A DNA stretch of 64,000 bases from Enterococcus nangangensis (GCF_005405245.1 NZ_BJDR01000002.1:1-64000), one strand, 5' to 3'; counted from the stretch's first letter, positions 42,195 through 51,427 are shown. Notes: generated by a model not told the origin, from the sequence alone. Translations and numbers: made by a program.

Positions 42195-42222
42195 ATTTTA
42201 TTCTATTTAGGAAATTTGTCAA
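42195..42222 (-). promoter_or_regulatory. predicted promoter of the iclR-type gene
   Basis: A perfect TTGACA (42222-42217) and TAAAAT (42200-42195) are 16 bases apart on the minus strand, with operator candidates in the spacer and just downstream. Confidence 0.72.
42200..42214 (-). promoter_or_regulatory. IclR-type operator candidate (iclR, promoter spacer)
   Basis: TTTCCTAAATAGAAT on the minus strand fills the spacer between -35 and -10, a strong repression position. Confidence 0.6.
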
Positions 42223-42292
42223 GTCTTCTCTAAGGAAAATACGCAACAAATTTTTAAATTGTGCTACAATGAAAGCAAGTTTTACAAATACA

Positions 42293-42307
42293 TTTCCTAG
42301 AAAGAAT
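42293..42307. promoter_or_regulatory. fifth IclR-like 15-mer at the start of the condensation-fold gene
   Basis: TTTCCTAGAAAGAAT fits TTTYC-N5-AGAAW and overlaps the ATG at 42306. It has one G in the otherwise AT-only core, so it may be chance. Confidence 0.35.
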
Positions 42308-43541
42308 GGTGTTTTCCGTGCAACGCTATGAAGCGCAACCAACGAGCCTTTTACACACCACCGGCTTTGACAAAGTTTACCCTTCTGTATTGGGTGTCCT
42401 TCGCTTTACCCAACCGCTGGATATTCCCCGTTTAAAAACGGCCTTAAATCGTCTCAGTCAAACTGTCCCGCAAATTTTTTGCCGCTATGAAGTTGACGAC
42501 AATTATTTTTATCCTGTCGTTACCGACAGTGCCGAAATTTTTCGTGAGCTGACACGTGATGAGAGCCCCTATAACTTTCCATTAGATTATCAAACGGGAC
42601 CACAATTACAAGTTTTTTACCAACCAATAGACACTGGCTACCAGCTCACTTTTATTGAAAGTCATATTTTTGCGGATGGTGCTGGTTTAAAACAAGTGAT
42701 GGCCTACTTGGTGAGCTTATACAACGATCCTGCTTTAGCTCCGAAAAAAAATCATCAGGACTTACAAGCGGTTTTGAAAAATTTACCACCAACTTTACCA
42801 CAAGCTGCCCAACGTTCCGATACTTCAGGCATCGTCTTGAACTTGCCTTTCCCCAAGGCTACGGGTGCTAGTTATAAAGACGCACAACAGCTGATTTATC
42901 CGCAAGAAAAATTTGCCGCCCTCCACGCCAAAGCCAAGGAAGCCGGTTTCACCATTAACGATTGCTTGTTGACTGCTTATATGCGAATGCTCGCCACCTA
43001 CAATCCGGAAGCTGATCGCTTACCTTTAGCTTGTCCTACTGATACGCGCCAATTCTTAAGCCCCGAAGCAAAAGAAGAATTGCACATTGGCAATTTCACA
43101 GCGCGTTATAATCCACAACCAGCCATTGACGTTAAGGAAAGCTTCACTGCTTCCATGCAAAAAGTCCATGATGAAATGAAGTTATTGAAGGAAGAATACC
43201 AATTTTTACAATCGACACTAACCTTGATTAAAAATTACGAGACGCAAACTTTAGCTGAGTTACGGGCCAACGCTAAGAAAAATTACCACGTCCGCAGCAT
43301 CTCTTATACCAATATGTCGGCACTTCATGCGGCCACCTACACCTTTGCCGGCAACACTTTAACCGACTGCTTCACCGCGGGCGCCTTCCGCCAAGTACCC
43401 ATGTATCAAATTTGTTTTTCCACATTTGACGGCCGGTTGAATCTCGTAGCTAACGTCATTGGCGACAAGCAACAACACGCTTTTGCCGCCCAACTACTGC
43501 AAGAAACAGTCGATCAATTGGAACAATTTTTAGCTGAATAA
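42306..43541 (+). CDS. free-standing condensation/acetyltransferase-fold protein
   Basis: 411 residues of the CAT-like superfamily (NRPS condensation domains, alcohol acetyltransferases, PapA). The HxxxDG active-site motif is seen as HIFADG near residue 118, and a second block resembles the DFGxG region poorly. It transfers acyl groups in other families; here the substrate is unknown. No peptide synthetase, carrier protein or polyketide gene is adjacent. The ATG at 42306 has a weak site; a GTG at 42318 is an alternative. A TACAAT -10 lies at 42265-42270 and a fifth IclR-like 15-mer overlaps the start. Confidence 0.75.
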   Translation: MVFSVQRYEAQPTSLLHTTGFDKVYPSVLGVLRFTQPLDIPRLKTALNRLSQTVPQIFCRYEVDDNYFYPVVTDSAEIFRELTRDESPYNFPLDYQTGPQLQVFYQPIDTGYQLTFIESHIFADGAGLKQVMAYLVSLYNDPALAPKKNHQDLQAVLKNLPPTLPQAAQRSDTSGIVLNLPFPKATGASYKDAQQLIYPQEKFAALHAKAKEAGFTINDCLLTAYMRMLATYNPEADRLPLACPTDTRQFLSPEAKEELHIGNFTARYNPQPAIDVKESFTASMQKVHDEMKLLKEEYQFLQSTLTLIKNYETQTLAELRANAKKNYHVRSISYTNMSALHAATYTFAGNTLTDCFTAGAFRQVPMYQICFSTFDGRLNLVANVIGDKQQHAFAAQLLQETVDQLEQFLAE

Positions 43542-43546
43542 CAAAT

Positions 43547-43605
43547 AACAGCCCTTCAGCTAGTACGTGCCCCTTAGGTAGTGCCGTACTAGTTGAAGAG
43601 CTGTT
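43547..43605. terminator. bidirectional terminator between convergent genes
   Basis: Long stem AACAGC-CTTCA-CTAGTACG with the matching CGTACTAG-TGAAG-GCTGTT; T-runs on the plus side and A-runs on the other. Confidence 0.88.
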
Positions 43606-43611
43606 TTATTT

Positions 43612-44478
43612 TTATATTAATTTCTTCGTAGCCGACTTGTACAACGTCCAAGCCGTACCTAACCCAATCACCACAATTAGCCAAGTCAAGGCATCTAAAG
43701 ATAGACTACGGACAAAAATTGCCGCTACTAAAACACCAACAATGCCGCCGATAATCATGGACCACATCCCGGTCTTTTGGAACAGTCCCTTGCGAATAAA
43801 CGTCAAAGAGCTGGTGGGCATTAACGCCGCACAAGAAACCATCATAATGGGAAACGCCGCTAAAGGGTTGAGCCCTAATAAGTAGACCATCACCATACAA
43901 GGAGCGTAAAGACCAATCCCAGCAGCCATCAGCACGCCTAGGATAAAATTACTGGTGATTCCTATCAGTAGCGCTCCGCCATGCAGGCCCATCGCCGTAT
44001 TACTAGCACCTAATAAATCAATCCAACCGAGTTTTTTAGCCGCCATTAGTAAACTAGTCAACAACATGGCAAAAGCTGCGATACGTTGGATTTTTTGTTT
44101 GTCTAATTTTACTGTCAGGCGACTGCCTAAAAGCGACCCGATTACGGCAGCTACGACAAGCGTAATTAGCGTCAAACTTTCGACTTGTACCACCGTAATG
44201 AAAAAAGCAGCTTCCACTAGTGTGGGTAATGCGTGCATCATTAAAAGCGTACCTGGCAAATGCCGTTCATCTTTTAAATATTTGGTAGCTTTAAAACTGG
44301 CCGTCGTCACCATAAAACTCCCGATGCCTAATGTATCACAAAAATCAGCTAAAAAGCCGATGGAAAACCCAAGTAATTCGGTACTCCAGCCAGCAAAGTG
44401 CCAGCCAATTTTTCGAAAAAGGACAACAGTGAAGTAACAACACATCACCGTTAAAATTCCTAAAATTATTGTCGCCAT
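43612..44478 (-). CDS. TauE/SafE-family sulfite/anion exporter-like protein
   Basis: 288-residue membrane protein with about eight helices and the family repeat around GFLADFCDTLGIGSF (first half) and GIGLYAPCMVMVYLLGLNPLAAFPIMM (second half). TauE/SafE (DUF81) proteins are linked to sulfite or organosulfur export, but the substrate cannot be read here. Monocistronic with a clear promoter. Confidence 0.82.
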   Translation of the reverse strand: MATIILGILTVMCCYFTVVLFRKIGWHFAGWSTELLGFSIGFLADFCDTLGIGSFMVTTASFKATKYLKDERHLPGTLLMMHALPTLVEAAFFITVVQVESLTLITLVVAAVIGSLLGSRLTVKLDKQKIQRIAAFAMLLTSLLMAAKKLGWIDLLGASNTAMGLHGGALLIGITSNFILGVLMAAGIGLYAPCMVMVYLLGLNPLAAFPIMMVSCAALMPTSSLTFIRKGLFQKTGMWSMIIGGIVGVLVAAIFVRSLSLDALTWLIVVIGLGTAWTLYKSATKKLI

Positions 44479-44510
44479 GCTTTACTTCCCTTCTAAACAC
44501 TCTGCCCTTT

Positions 44511-44539
44511 ATCTTAGAGAGTCCCGCAAAAAATGTAAA
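44511..44539 (-). promoter_or_regulatory. predicted promoter of the TauE/SafE gene
   Basis: TTTACA (44539-44534) and TAAGAT (44516-44511) are 17 bases apart on the minus strand. Confidence 0.6.
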
Positions 44540-44591
44540 GAAAGAAATTTTCTTTTTTTATTTTCAGATGAACAGGCCTCTAGCTACAAGC

Positions 44592-44631
44592 AAAAAAACA
44601 ACCTTTGCCGGAAAGCAGAGGTTGTTTTTTT
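44592..44631 (-). terminator. terminator after acpP
   Basis: AACAACCT and AGGTTGTT pair, extended by TGC/GCA, with T-runs on both ends. Confidence 0.85.
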
Positions 44632-44637
44632 CGTTTC

Positions 44638-44880
44638 TTAGTTTAAATGGCTTAAGATATAATCTACTGCGCCACCAACAGTTTCAATTTGTTCTGCGTC
44701 TTCATCGGAAATCTCCGTGCCGAACTCATCTTCTAGATCTAAAACAAACTCCATCACGCTGATGGAATCCGCGTTTAAATCGTCTTTAATATTTAAAGAA
44801 TCACTAATTTTATCTTTGGCTAAGTCAAAGTGCTTTTCCACGATGTTGGCAACTTTATCAAAAATTTCTTGGCGAGTCAA
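44638..44880 (-). CDS. acpP: acyl carrier protein
   Basis: 80-residue ACP with the phosphopantetheine serine in NADSIS (Ser39) and the acidic helix EFVLDLEDEFG. The start is a TTG at 44880, eight bases after GGAGG; no ATG is available. It follows plsX, a common Firmicutes pairing for phospholipid synthesis. Enterococci often have a second ACP in the fab cluster, so this may be the PlsX-linked copy. Confidence 0.92.
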   Translation of the reverse strand: MTRQEIFDKVANIVEKHFDLAKDKISDSLNIKDDLNADSISVMEFVLDLEDEFGTEISDEDAEQIETVGGAVDYILSHLN

Positions 44881-44978
44881 AGAGTTTCACCTCCATCCAG
44901 TTGCTGCACTTGATCTACGTCAGTGCATAGCTTATTCTACTGATTTATTGTCCGTTTGTCTAGTCCTTTTTTCAAGCC

Positions 44979-45995
44979 TTATGCTTCCGGACTTTTCACT
45001 ACTGCTTGCGCCTCATAAAAAGCCACCAACTCTTCAATCAAATGAGCGTTAAGCATCTCTTTAATTTGGAAAATAGTTTGCGCCACCGCCTCAGGGCCAG
45101 TGGAGCCATGGGTTTTAATGACGGGAGCCTTCAGGCCAAAGAGGACCGCGCCGCCATGACTAGAATAGTCTAAGGAATGCTTCACATTGCGCAAAGCCGG
45201 TTTCAGTAACAAAGCACCGACTTTTCCTTTAACGCCAGCTTCCATAATAGAGCCTTTAATCAGATCCATCATGGCTAACGCCGTTCCTTCCACCGCTTTT
45301 AATACCGCATTACCAGTAAAGCCATCCGTCACCACGACGTCAGCAGCCCCAGTTAAAAGTTCACGGGCTTCAATGTTGCCGATAAAATGAATGCTAGGTT
45401 CAGCTTGTAACAATTTGAAGGCGGCTTTCGTTAATTCATTGCCTTTCGTTTCTTCCGTACCGTTATTCAATAGCGCCACCCGTGGTTTTTCAATCTTGCG
45501 AATTTTTTGGGCGTAGTAACTGCCTAAAACAGCGTAGTTGACTAAGTGTTCGGGACGATTGTCGGCATTGGCTCCAAGGTCTAACATATCAAAGCCACGA
45601 TCTGTTCCTACTACCGGTAACGTCGACATTAAGCCAGGGCGTTCAATATTTTTGATGCGCCCCACAATAAATAAACCACAAGCCAGTAAAGCACCAGTGT
45701 TCCCGGCTGAAAAAATAGCATCGGCTTCACCGTTTTTCACGGCTTGAGCGGCTAACACCATGGAAGCTTGTTTCTTTTGGCGAATCGCTTTAACCGGCTC
45801 GTCATCCCCAAAGATTTTTTCAGTTGTATGGACGATGCGAATATTTTTTTCAGTCGTTAAGAAAGGTTTGATTTTCGTTTCATCCCCGTAAAGAATAAAT
45901 TCAATTTCTGGGGCTTGTTCTTGGGCTAATAAGACACCTTTCACGATGGCTTCTGGCGCGTTGTCGCCCCCCATAGCGTCCACTGCAATTCTCAT
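44979..45995 (-). CDS. plsX: phosphate acyltransferase PlsX
   Basis: Makes acyl-phosphate from acyl-ACP, the donor for PlsY in phospholipid synthesis. The N-terminus [14 protein letters not shown], the middle [10 protein letters not shown] and the late [14 protein letters not shown] are diagnostic. The ATG at 45995 follows AAAGGAG; the upstream frame (to 46019) is rejected. 338 residues is normal. Lies between recG and acpP in one direction. Confidence 0.95.
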   Translation of the reverse strand: MRIAVDAMGGDNAPEAIVKGVLLAQEQAPEIEFILYGDETKIKPFLTTEKNIRIVHTTEKIFGDDEPVKAIRQKKQASMVLAAQAVKNGEADAIFSAGNTGALLACGLFIVGRIKNIERPGLMSTLPVVGTDRGFDMLDLGANADNRPEHLVNYAVLGSYYAQKIRKIEKPRVALLNNGTEETKGNELTKAAFKLLQAEPSIHFIGNIEARELLTGAADVVVTDGFTGNAVLKAVEGTALAMMDLIKGSIMEAGVKGKVGALLLKPALRNVKHSLDYSSHGGAVLFGLKAPVIKTHGSTGPEAVAQTIFQIKEMLNAHLIEELVAFYEAQAVVKSPEA

Positions 45996-46043
45996 TTTTT
46001 GTTCTCCTTTATTAGGCATTTGCTAATAAGTATAGCACATTTC

Positions 46044-48071
46044 TTAGTCAAAATAACTGGTGAAAACTTGTTGGGCTAAGCGTTCTTTTAAGGGGGATGT
46101 TGTCAGTAACTCGCCGTGGCGTTGCAACAACTCTTTAGCTGCGTGTTGAGCGAGGTCTAAGAGCTCTTCATCCCGCGCTAAATCGGCCAAATGAAATTGC
46201 GGCAAACCTGATTGTCGACTCCCGAAAAATTCTCCCGGACCCCGCATTTCTAAATCTTTTTGGCTTAAAACAAAACCATCGTTGGTTTGCGTCATAATTT
46301 TCATGCGCTCTTTGCCGTTTTCCCCTTTAGGTTCCGCCACTAAGACACAAAGAGACGCTTTGCTCCCTCGACCCACGCGCCCTCGCAACTGATGGAGCTG
46401 GGCTAAACCAAAACGATCCGCATCCATAATCACCATTAAAGTGGCGTTAGGCACGTCCACTCCGACTTCAATCACCGTAGTAGAAACCAGCACATCTAAC
46501 TCATGGGCTTTAAACGCCGCCATAATTGCTTCTTTTTCGTCATTTTTCATTTTACCGTGCAAAAGCCCGACGCGATAATTTTTAAAGTAACTGGAAAGTT
46601 CGGCGAAAAGTTCCTCGGCATTTTTTAAATCTAAGGTTTCCGATTCCGCAATTAAAGGGGAAATAAAATACGCTTGGTCCCCTTGTGCTAACTTTTCGCC
46701 GACATATTGCAAGACTTGGCTCATTTGTCCGGGGCGCACCCATTTGGTTAAGATAGGTTTGCGCCCTTTAGGCAACTCGTTAATAATCGAGACATCCATC
46801 TCGCCGTATGCCGTAATCGCTAAAGTCCGGGGAATCGGTGTTGCCGTCATAAAGAGCACTTCCGGAAACGTTCCTTTCTCCCGCAAAATTTTCCGCTGAT
46901 TCACGCCAAAGCGGTGCTGTTCATCGGTAATCACTAGTCCTAAATCGGCAAAGTTCACGTCTGGTTGTAGTAGCGCGTGGGTTCCCACCACTAAATTCAC
47001 TTGGCCGTTAGCAAGATTCGTTAAGAGTTCTCGTCGCGCCTTCGTTTTGGTGCTAGCGGTCAACAGTTCCACGTGAACTTCCGGTACCGCCGCAAAAAAT
47101 TGACTTAACGTCACAAAATGTTGCTGGGCTAAAATTTCGGTAGGAGCCATTAAGACGCCTTGTTTGCCGGCGGTAATGACCGCATACAAAGCTAGTGCAG
47201 CCACCACTGTTTTCCCGCTCCCTACGTCCCCTTGTAAAAGGCGCTGCATATGGTAAGGGGCCAATAAGTCGCGGCAAATTTCATTGGTTACTCGTTTTTG
47301 AGCTGCTGTTAATTCAAAGGGTAAACTTTGAATGAGTTGTTTCAATTTTTGATTGTCATAGGTAATCCGTTGGCCAGCTTTTTTCTGTTGTTCTTTTTCC
47401 TTTAAACTCAACATCTTTAATTGGAAATAAAAAAACTCTTCAAAAATAATCCGGCGCCGCGCTTTTTGGCTAACTTCCTCATCTTTAGGAAAATGCATCG
47501 CATAAAGCGCCGTCTCGCGGTTTAACAGCTCGTACTGCTGTATAATTTGCGCCGGCAAACTTTCGGTAATCACTGCGCTGTATTGTTCAAAGGCTTCTTT
47601 GATTAACTTCACCAGACGTGCTTGGGAAAGATTTTTCACCACGTGGTATACCGGCTGATAGTCCTCTTTACTTTGGCTGCCGATAATTTTAATACCCGTC
47701 AAGGCGCGCCTTTTAGCATCCCATTTCCCAAAGACCGCAATCTCATCCCCTAAGATGACTTTACTGGCTAAGTACGCTTGGTTGAAAAAGGTCACGTTAA
47801 TCACCACACCGTCTTGTTGTAAACGAAATAAGAGACGATTTTTTTTGTAGCCAAAATGATTGACGATGCCTTCTGAAACAGCAATCCCCTTCAGCACTAC
47901 TTTTTCGCCATCGGCAATTTCCGTCAGCTCCCGCTCTTTAATATCTTCAAAGCGAAAAGGAAAGTGCAACAGCAAATCTTCCACCGTCAAAATATCCATA
48001 CTAGCTAAGTCTTGCGCCATCTTCGGCCCAACACCTTTTAACAGTCCCACACTATCCGTCAGACTTAACAT
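46044..48071 (-). CDS. recG: ATP-dependent DNA helicase RecG
   Basis: Branch-migrating helicase for stalled forks, 675 residues. An OB-fold wedge region comes first, then GDVGSGKT (Walker A), DEQHRFGV (motif II), MTATPIPRT (motif III) and the late LRGRVGRG. AAGGAGG lies eight bases before the ATG at 48071; the GTG at 48080 sits on the ribosome site and is rejected. A terminator separates it from fakA upstream. Confidence 0.95.
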   Translation of the reverse strand: MLSLTDSVGLLKGVGPKMAQDLASMDILTVEDLLLHFPFRFEDIKERELTEIADGEKVVLKGIAVSEGIVNHFGYKKNRLLFRLQQDGVVINVTFFNQAYLASKVILGDEIAVFGKWDAKRRALTGIKIIGSQSKEDYQPVYHVVKNLSQARLVKLIKEAFEQYSAVITESLPAQIIQQYELLNRETALYAMHFPKDEEVSQKARRRIIFEEFFYFQLKMLSLKEKEQQKKAGQRITYDNQKLKQLIQSLPFELTAAQKRVTNEICRDLLAPYHMQRLLQGDVGSGKTVVAALALYAVITAGKQGVLMAPTEILAQQHFVTLSQFFAAVPEVHVELLTASTKTKARRELLTNLANGQVNLVVGTHALLQPDVNFADLGLVITDEQHRFGVNQRKILREKGTFPEVLFMTATPIPRTLAITAYGEMDVSIINELPKGRKPILTKWVRPGQMSQVLQYVGEKLAQGDQAYFISPLIAESETLDLKNAEELFAELSSYFKNYRVGLLHGKMKNDEKEAIMAAFKAHELDVLVSTTVIEVGVDVPNATLMVIMDADRFGLAQLHQLRGRVGRGSKASLCVLVAEPKGENGKERMKIMTQTNDGFVLSQKDLEMRGPGEFFGSRQSGLPQFHLADLARDEELLDLAQHAAKELLQRHGELLTTSPLKERLAQQVFTSYFD

Positions 48072-48102
48072 TGCGGTCACCTCCTTAAGTAAGAAAAGTA
48101 AT

Positions 48103-48136
48103 AAAAAAAGAGCTGGAGTTTTATCAACTCCAACTC
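48103..48136 (-). terminator. terminator after fakA
   Basis: GAGCTGGAGTT and AACTCCAACTC pair with one mismatch; TTTTTTTATT follows on the minus strand. Confidence 0.83.
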
Positions 48137-48149
48137 CCTTGTCATTGTG

Positions 48150-49829
48150 TTATTCAGCAGAGAACAAGTAAGGATAGACAGGTTGGTCACCTTGGTGAAT
48201 TTCCACTTCTAAATCCTCGTGTTCAGCTTGTAAGCTAGCGGCTAACTCTGCTGCTAGTTCTTGCGTGCCGTCAACTCCCACTAAAATCGTCACAATTTCA
48301 GTGTCTTCATTTACCATTTTATGCAAAGTATCTAAGGAAGCTGCTTTTAAATCGGGTTCACTAATCACAATTTTACCGTCAACCATGCCTAGGTAGTCAT
48401 CTTTTTTAATGGCTACGTGGTCAATGGACGTGTCCCGTACTGCCGTTGTAATTTGCCCGGAAACAACTTCTTGACTCATTTGCGTCATAGCTTCTTGGTT
48501 TTCACCTAAAGAACCGTCAGGATTGTAACCTAGCATGGCTGTTAAGCCTTGCGAGATGGTCCGTGTTGGGACTACCGCCACGGGAATGGTGGCTACTTCA
48601 GCCGCTTGGTTGGCGGCCATAAAGATATTTTTATTATTTGGTAAAACGATAACTGCTTTTGCGTTAACTTCTTCAATCGCTTTTAAGATGTCTTCGGTAC
48701 TAGGGTTCATGGTTTGCCCGCCGGAAATGACGTGCGCCACACCGAGACTAGTGAAGAGTTCTTTAACCCCATCGCCAGCAGAAATAGTAATGACTGCTAA
48801 CTCTTTAGCCGGCGCTTTAGGTGCCACGTTGCCTTCTTCTTTGTCGTGCTCTAAGATGGCTTCGTGTTGACCCCGCATGTTGTCGACTTTAATTTTCACT
48901 AAAGAGCCAAAGCGTTGACCATAATTTAAAACTTCGCCAGGATGTTCCGTGTGGACGTGCACTTTCACGACTTCATCATCGTTTACTACTAAAAGAGAAT
49001 CCCCTAATTCATTTAAATAATTGCGAAATTCTTCGTAATCAAACTCAGCTTCTACGGTTGGGCCATCGCCTAACGCGACCATAATTTCTGTACAGTAACC
49101 AAATTTGATGTCTTCTGTCGCTAATTGCCCTTGCACAGAGCGATGATGTTCAGCATTGACCATTTCATCCATTTCCGCAGGTGTTGGTTCGTAGACTTGA
49201 TCAGGGGAAACTTTGCCAGAAAGACTCTCGTAAAAACCTTCATAAACAAAGACTAATCCTTGACCCCCACTATCCACTACACCGACTTCCTTTAAGACTG
49301 GTAATAAATCTGGTGTTTTAGCTAAAGCTTTTTTACTCGTATTTAAAACAGCTTCCATTACTTCCACCACGTCATCGGTCTTTTGCGCAGCACGTTCGCC
49401 AGCTTTAGCAGCTTCACGAGCAACGGTTAAAATCGTTCCTTCAACGGGTTTCATCACAGCTTTATAAGCTGTTTCTACGCCGTGGGTAAAAGCGTGGGCT
49501 AATTCGTTAGCGTCCAGTTCCACCACATCAGGAATCCGCTTGGCAAAGCCGCGGAAAAGTTGTGACAAGATGACGCCGGAGTTCCCCCGCGCCCCCATCA
49601 ATAGACCTTTAGATAAAGCTTGCGCTAAAGTACCCACAGCAGTTGCTTTAGAATCAGCGACTGCTTTAGCTCCACTTGTCATGGATAAGTTCATATTCGT
49701 TCCAGTATCACCGTCGGGTACGGGAAAGACATTTAAAGAATTGACATATTCCGCATTGGCGTTCAAGCGATTAGCACCTTGTTGCACCATTTGTTGGAAT
49801 TGACTGGCATTAATTTTTACTACACTCAC
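48150..49829 (-). CDS. fakA: fatty acid kinase catalytic subunit FakA (DAK2/DegV-associated)
   Basis: 559 residues. The N-terminal DAK2 nucleotide-binding part has the signature NVFPVPDGDTGTNMN near residues 31-45, followed by MGARGNSGVILSQLFRG. The C-terminal half is a DegV-like domain. FakA phosphorylates fatty acids held by a FakB (DegV) protein encoded elsewhere. The start is a GTG at 49829 after AAGGAGG. It lies 27 bases after asp23, a conserved Firmicutes pair. Confidence 0.92.
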   Translation of the reverse strand: MSVVKINASQFQQMVQQGANRLNANAEYVNSLNVFPVPDGDTGTNMNLSMTSGAKAVADSKATAVGTLAQALSKGLLMGARGNSGVILSQLFRGFAKRIPDVVELDANELAHAFTHGVETAYKAVMKPVEGTILTVAREAAKAGERAAQKTDDVVEVMEAVLNTSKKALAKTPDLLPVLKEVGVVDSGGQGLVFVYEGFYESLSGKVSPDQVYEPTPAEMDEMVNAEHHRSVQGQLATEDIKFGYCTEIMVALGDGPTVEAEFDYEEFRNYLNELGDSLLVVNDDEVVKVHVHTEHPGEVLNYGQRFGSLVKIKVDNMRGQHEAILEHDKEEGNVAPKAPAKELAVITISAGDGVKELFTSLGVAHVISGGQTMNPSTEDILKAIEEVNAKAVIVLPNNKNIFMAANQAAEVATIPVAVVPTRTISQGLTAMLGYNPDGSLGENQEAMTQMSQEVVSGQITTAVRDTSIDHVAIKKDDYLGMVDGKIVISEPDLKAASLDTLHKMVNEDTEIVTILVGVDGTQELAAELAASLQAEHEDLEVEIHQGDQPVYPYLFSAE

Positions 49830-49856
49830 TAAAAAAATCCTCCTTAAACGCGCACC

Positions 49857-50219
49857 CTAGTCAGGTAAAACGCGCACTCCTTGAACATAAACATTCACTG
49901 AATTCGCTGTAATCCCTAGCATAGTTTCTAAATTGTATTTCACTTTTTCTTGGACATTTTTAGAAACTTCAGAGATTTTAGTACCATAACTTACGATGGT
50001 ATACACGTCTACCGCTACGCCATTTTCCTCTTGCCGCACGACAACGCCTTTTGAATAATTTTCTTTACGTAAAATTTCATTTAAGTTATCACGAATTTGG
50101 TTTTTGCTAGCCATGCCGACGATTCCGTAAATATCTGTAGCCGCACCGCCAACAACAGTAGCAATGACTTCATTCGCAATTTCAATAGTCCCCGCTTGGG
50201 TTTTAATTTTCACAGCCAT
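49857..50219 (-). CDS. Asp23/Gls24-family envelope stress protein
   Basis: 120 residues, Asp23/Gls24 (DUF322) family: AGTIEIANEVIATVVGGAATDIYGIVGM and a C-terminal VNVYVQGVRVLPD. Proteins of this group sit under the membrane and respond to envelope stress. Neighbour of fakA and divergent from rpmB, the usual arrangement. Confidence 0.9.
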   Translation of the reverse strand: MAVKIKTQAGTIEIANEVIATVVGGAATDIYGIVGMASKNQIRDNLNEILRKENYSKGVVVRQEENGVAVDVYTIVSYGTKISEVSKNVQEKVKYNLETMLGITANSVNVYVQGVRVLPD

Positions 50220-50382
50220 GTATGTGCCTCCTTTTAATCAAAGGGTCAAAAGCACCCATTTTCTCAGATAATTCTATCATAGACCCGCTAGAAAAGAAAG
50301 ATAACTTCTTTTGTTTCTAGATTTTCTTCTATCTATATTGAGGAATTTTGTCGTTTTTTCCAAAAAAAGAAAGGAAAGCAAC

Positions 50383-50411
50383 TTGCAAAACCCTTGGAAC
50401 TATGGTAGATT
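50383..50411 (+). promoter_or_regulatory. predicted rpmB promoter
   Basis: TTGCAA (50383-50388) and TAGATT (50406-50411) are 17 bases apart, about 58 bases before the rpmB ATG. The rest of the 249-base gap to asp23 is AT-rich with nothing recognised. Confidence 0.55.
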
Positions 50412-50468
50412 ATTCTAGTATGAGCTGAAACTTTACGCTCCAAGATCAAGGCAAAGGAGGAACAAAAA

Positions 50469-50657
50469 ATGGCAAAAGTATGTTATTTTACCGGTCGTAA
50501 AACAAGTAGTGCAAACAACCGCTCCCACGCGATGAACTCTACAAAACGTACCGTTAAACCAAACTTACAAAAAGTTCGCGTATTAATTGACGGTAAACCT
50601 AAAAAAGTTTGGGTGTCTGCTCGTGCTTTGAAATCAGGTAAAGTAGAACGCGTTTAA
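50469..50657 (+). CDS. rpmB: 50S ribosomal protein L28
   Basis: 62-residue ribosomal protein with [23 protein letters not shown] and a basic tail. AAAGGAGG precedes the ATG. Own promoter and terminator, opposite in direction to the surrounding cluster, as in many Firmicutes. The single N-terminal Cys suggests the zinc-free form. Confidence 0.96.
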   Translation: MAKVCYFTGRKTSSANNRSHAMNSTKRTVKPNLQKVRVLIDGKPKKVWVSARALKSGKVERV

Positions 50658-50672
50658 TTCACACTACAAGCT

Positions 50673-50706
50673 AAAGCGTTAGGTCTGAGACCTAGCGCTT
50701 TTTTTG
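50673..50706 (+). terminator. terminator after rpmB
   Basis: AGCGTTAGGTCT pairs with the downstream AGACCTAGCGCT (one mismatch) and is followed by seven Ts. Confidence 0.88.
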
Positions 50707-50739
50707 CGTTTTAAAATCTTTCTCCTCATTCGAAATTTT

Positions 50740-50776
50740 AAAAAGCTCCCGCCAAAAGTTGGCAAGAGCTTTTTTA
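50740..50776 (-). terminator. terminator after thiN
   Basis: AAAAGCTC and GAGCTTTT with inner GCCAA/TTGGC; T-run on the minus strand. Confidence 0.85.
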
Positions 50777-50779
50777 TAT

Positions 50780-51427
50780 TCAGCGTGTTTGATCTTTACT
50801 TTGAATCACCGCAACTAAACCACTAGCAAAAGAAAAATTAGCGGTGGACCCAATGAATTCGTTACTGGCATAGGCGTAAGGAATGGGTAGGTCCGTGGCG
50901 GGTAAAGCGTATTTGCTGTTCCAAATTTTCAATTGTTGCACCGGCGTTAGTGGCACATAGGCTAGATAAAAGTACGCCGGATTTTTAGTCACGGTATAAC
51001 TCCCGGGTAAATAAAAATCAATCTGATTTTGTTGATCCAGTAAATGAATTTGCCGCGTAAAAGGAGCAAAGCGCGCTTCAAAAGGTAAAAATAAATTGGC
51101 CAAAAAGTGATCCACCCGTCCCCCGGTTGCGCCTAACAAATAAAAGTCCGCCGTCGGATAATTTTCCACCGCAATTTTCAGGGCAATTTGGGTGTCGGTA
51201 TCATCTTTTTCCGGCACTAATTGGTGCACTTGGGCTACTTTGGCTTTCACGCTAGCTAATTCTTCGGCACTTAAGGAATCAAAATCTCCCACCGCAATAT
51301 CAGGCAGGTGCCCGGCTTGTAGCAAATACCAAGTCCCCCGGTCAATGCCGATTAAAACATCGGCTTGCTGCACTAAATCAGCGGGCCAAGCTTTGGGGTG
51401 TGCGCCGGCTACCAGTACTACTTTCAT
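50780..51427 (-). CDS. thiN: thiamine pyrophosphokinase
   Basis: Makes thiamine diphosphate directly from thiamine and ATP, 215 residues. Family blocks: DVLIGIDRGTWYLL, DIAVGDFDSL and the metal/ATP motif EKDDTDTQIAL, then LGATGGRVDHFLANL. Overlaps rpe by four bases (ATGA) and ends the rsgA-rpe-thiN run. Confidence 0.93.
   Translation of the reverse strand: MKVVLVAGAHPKAWPADLVQQADVLIGIDRGTWYLLQAGHLPDIAVGDFDSLSAEELASVKAKVAQVHQLVPEKDDTDTQIALKIAVENYPTADFYLLGATGGRVDHFLANLFLPFEARFAPFTRQIHLLDQQNQIDFYLPGSYTVTKNPAYFYLAYVPLTPVQQLKIWNSKYALPATDLPIPYAYASNEFIGSTANFSFASGLVAVIQSKDQTR

Noticed and set aside
42306-43541. Non-ribosomal peptide biosynthesis cluster
   Set aside because: No adenylation, carrier or thioesterase genes are nearby; only one free-standing condensation-fold protein.
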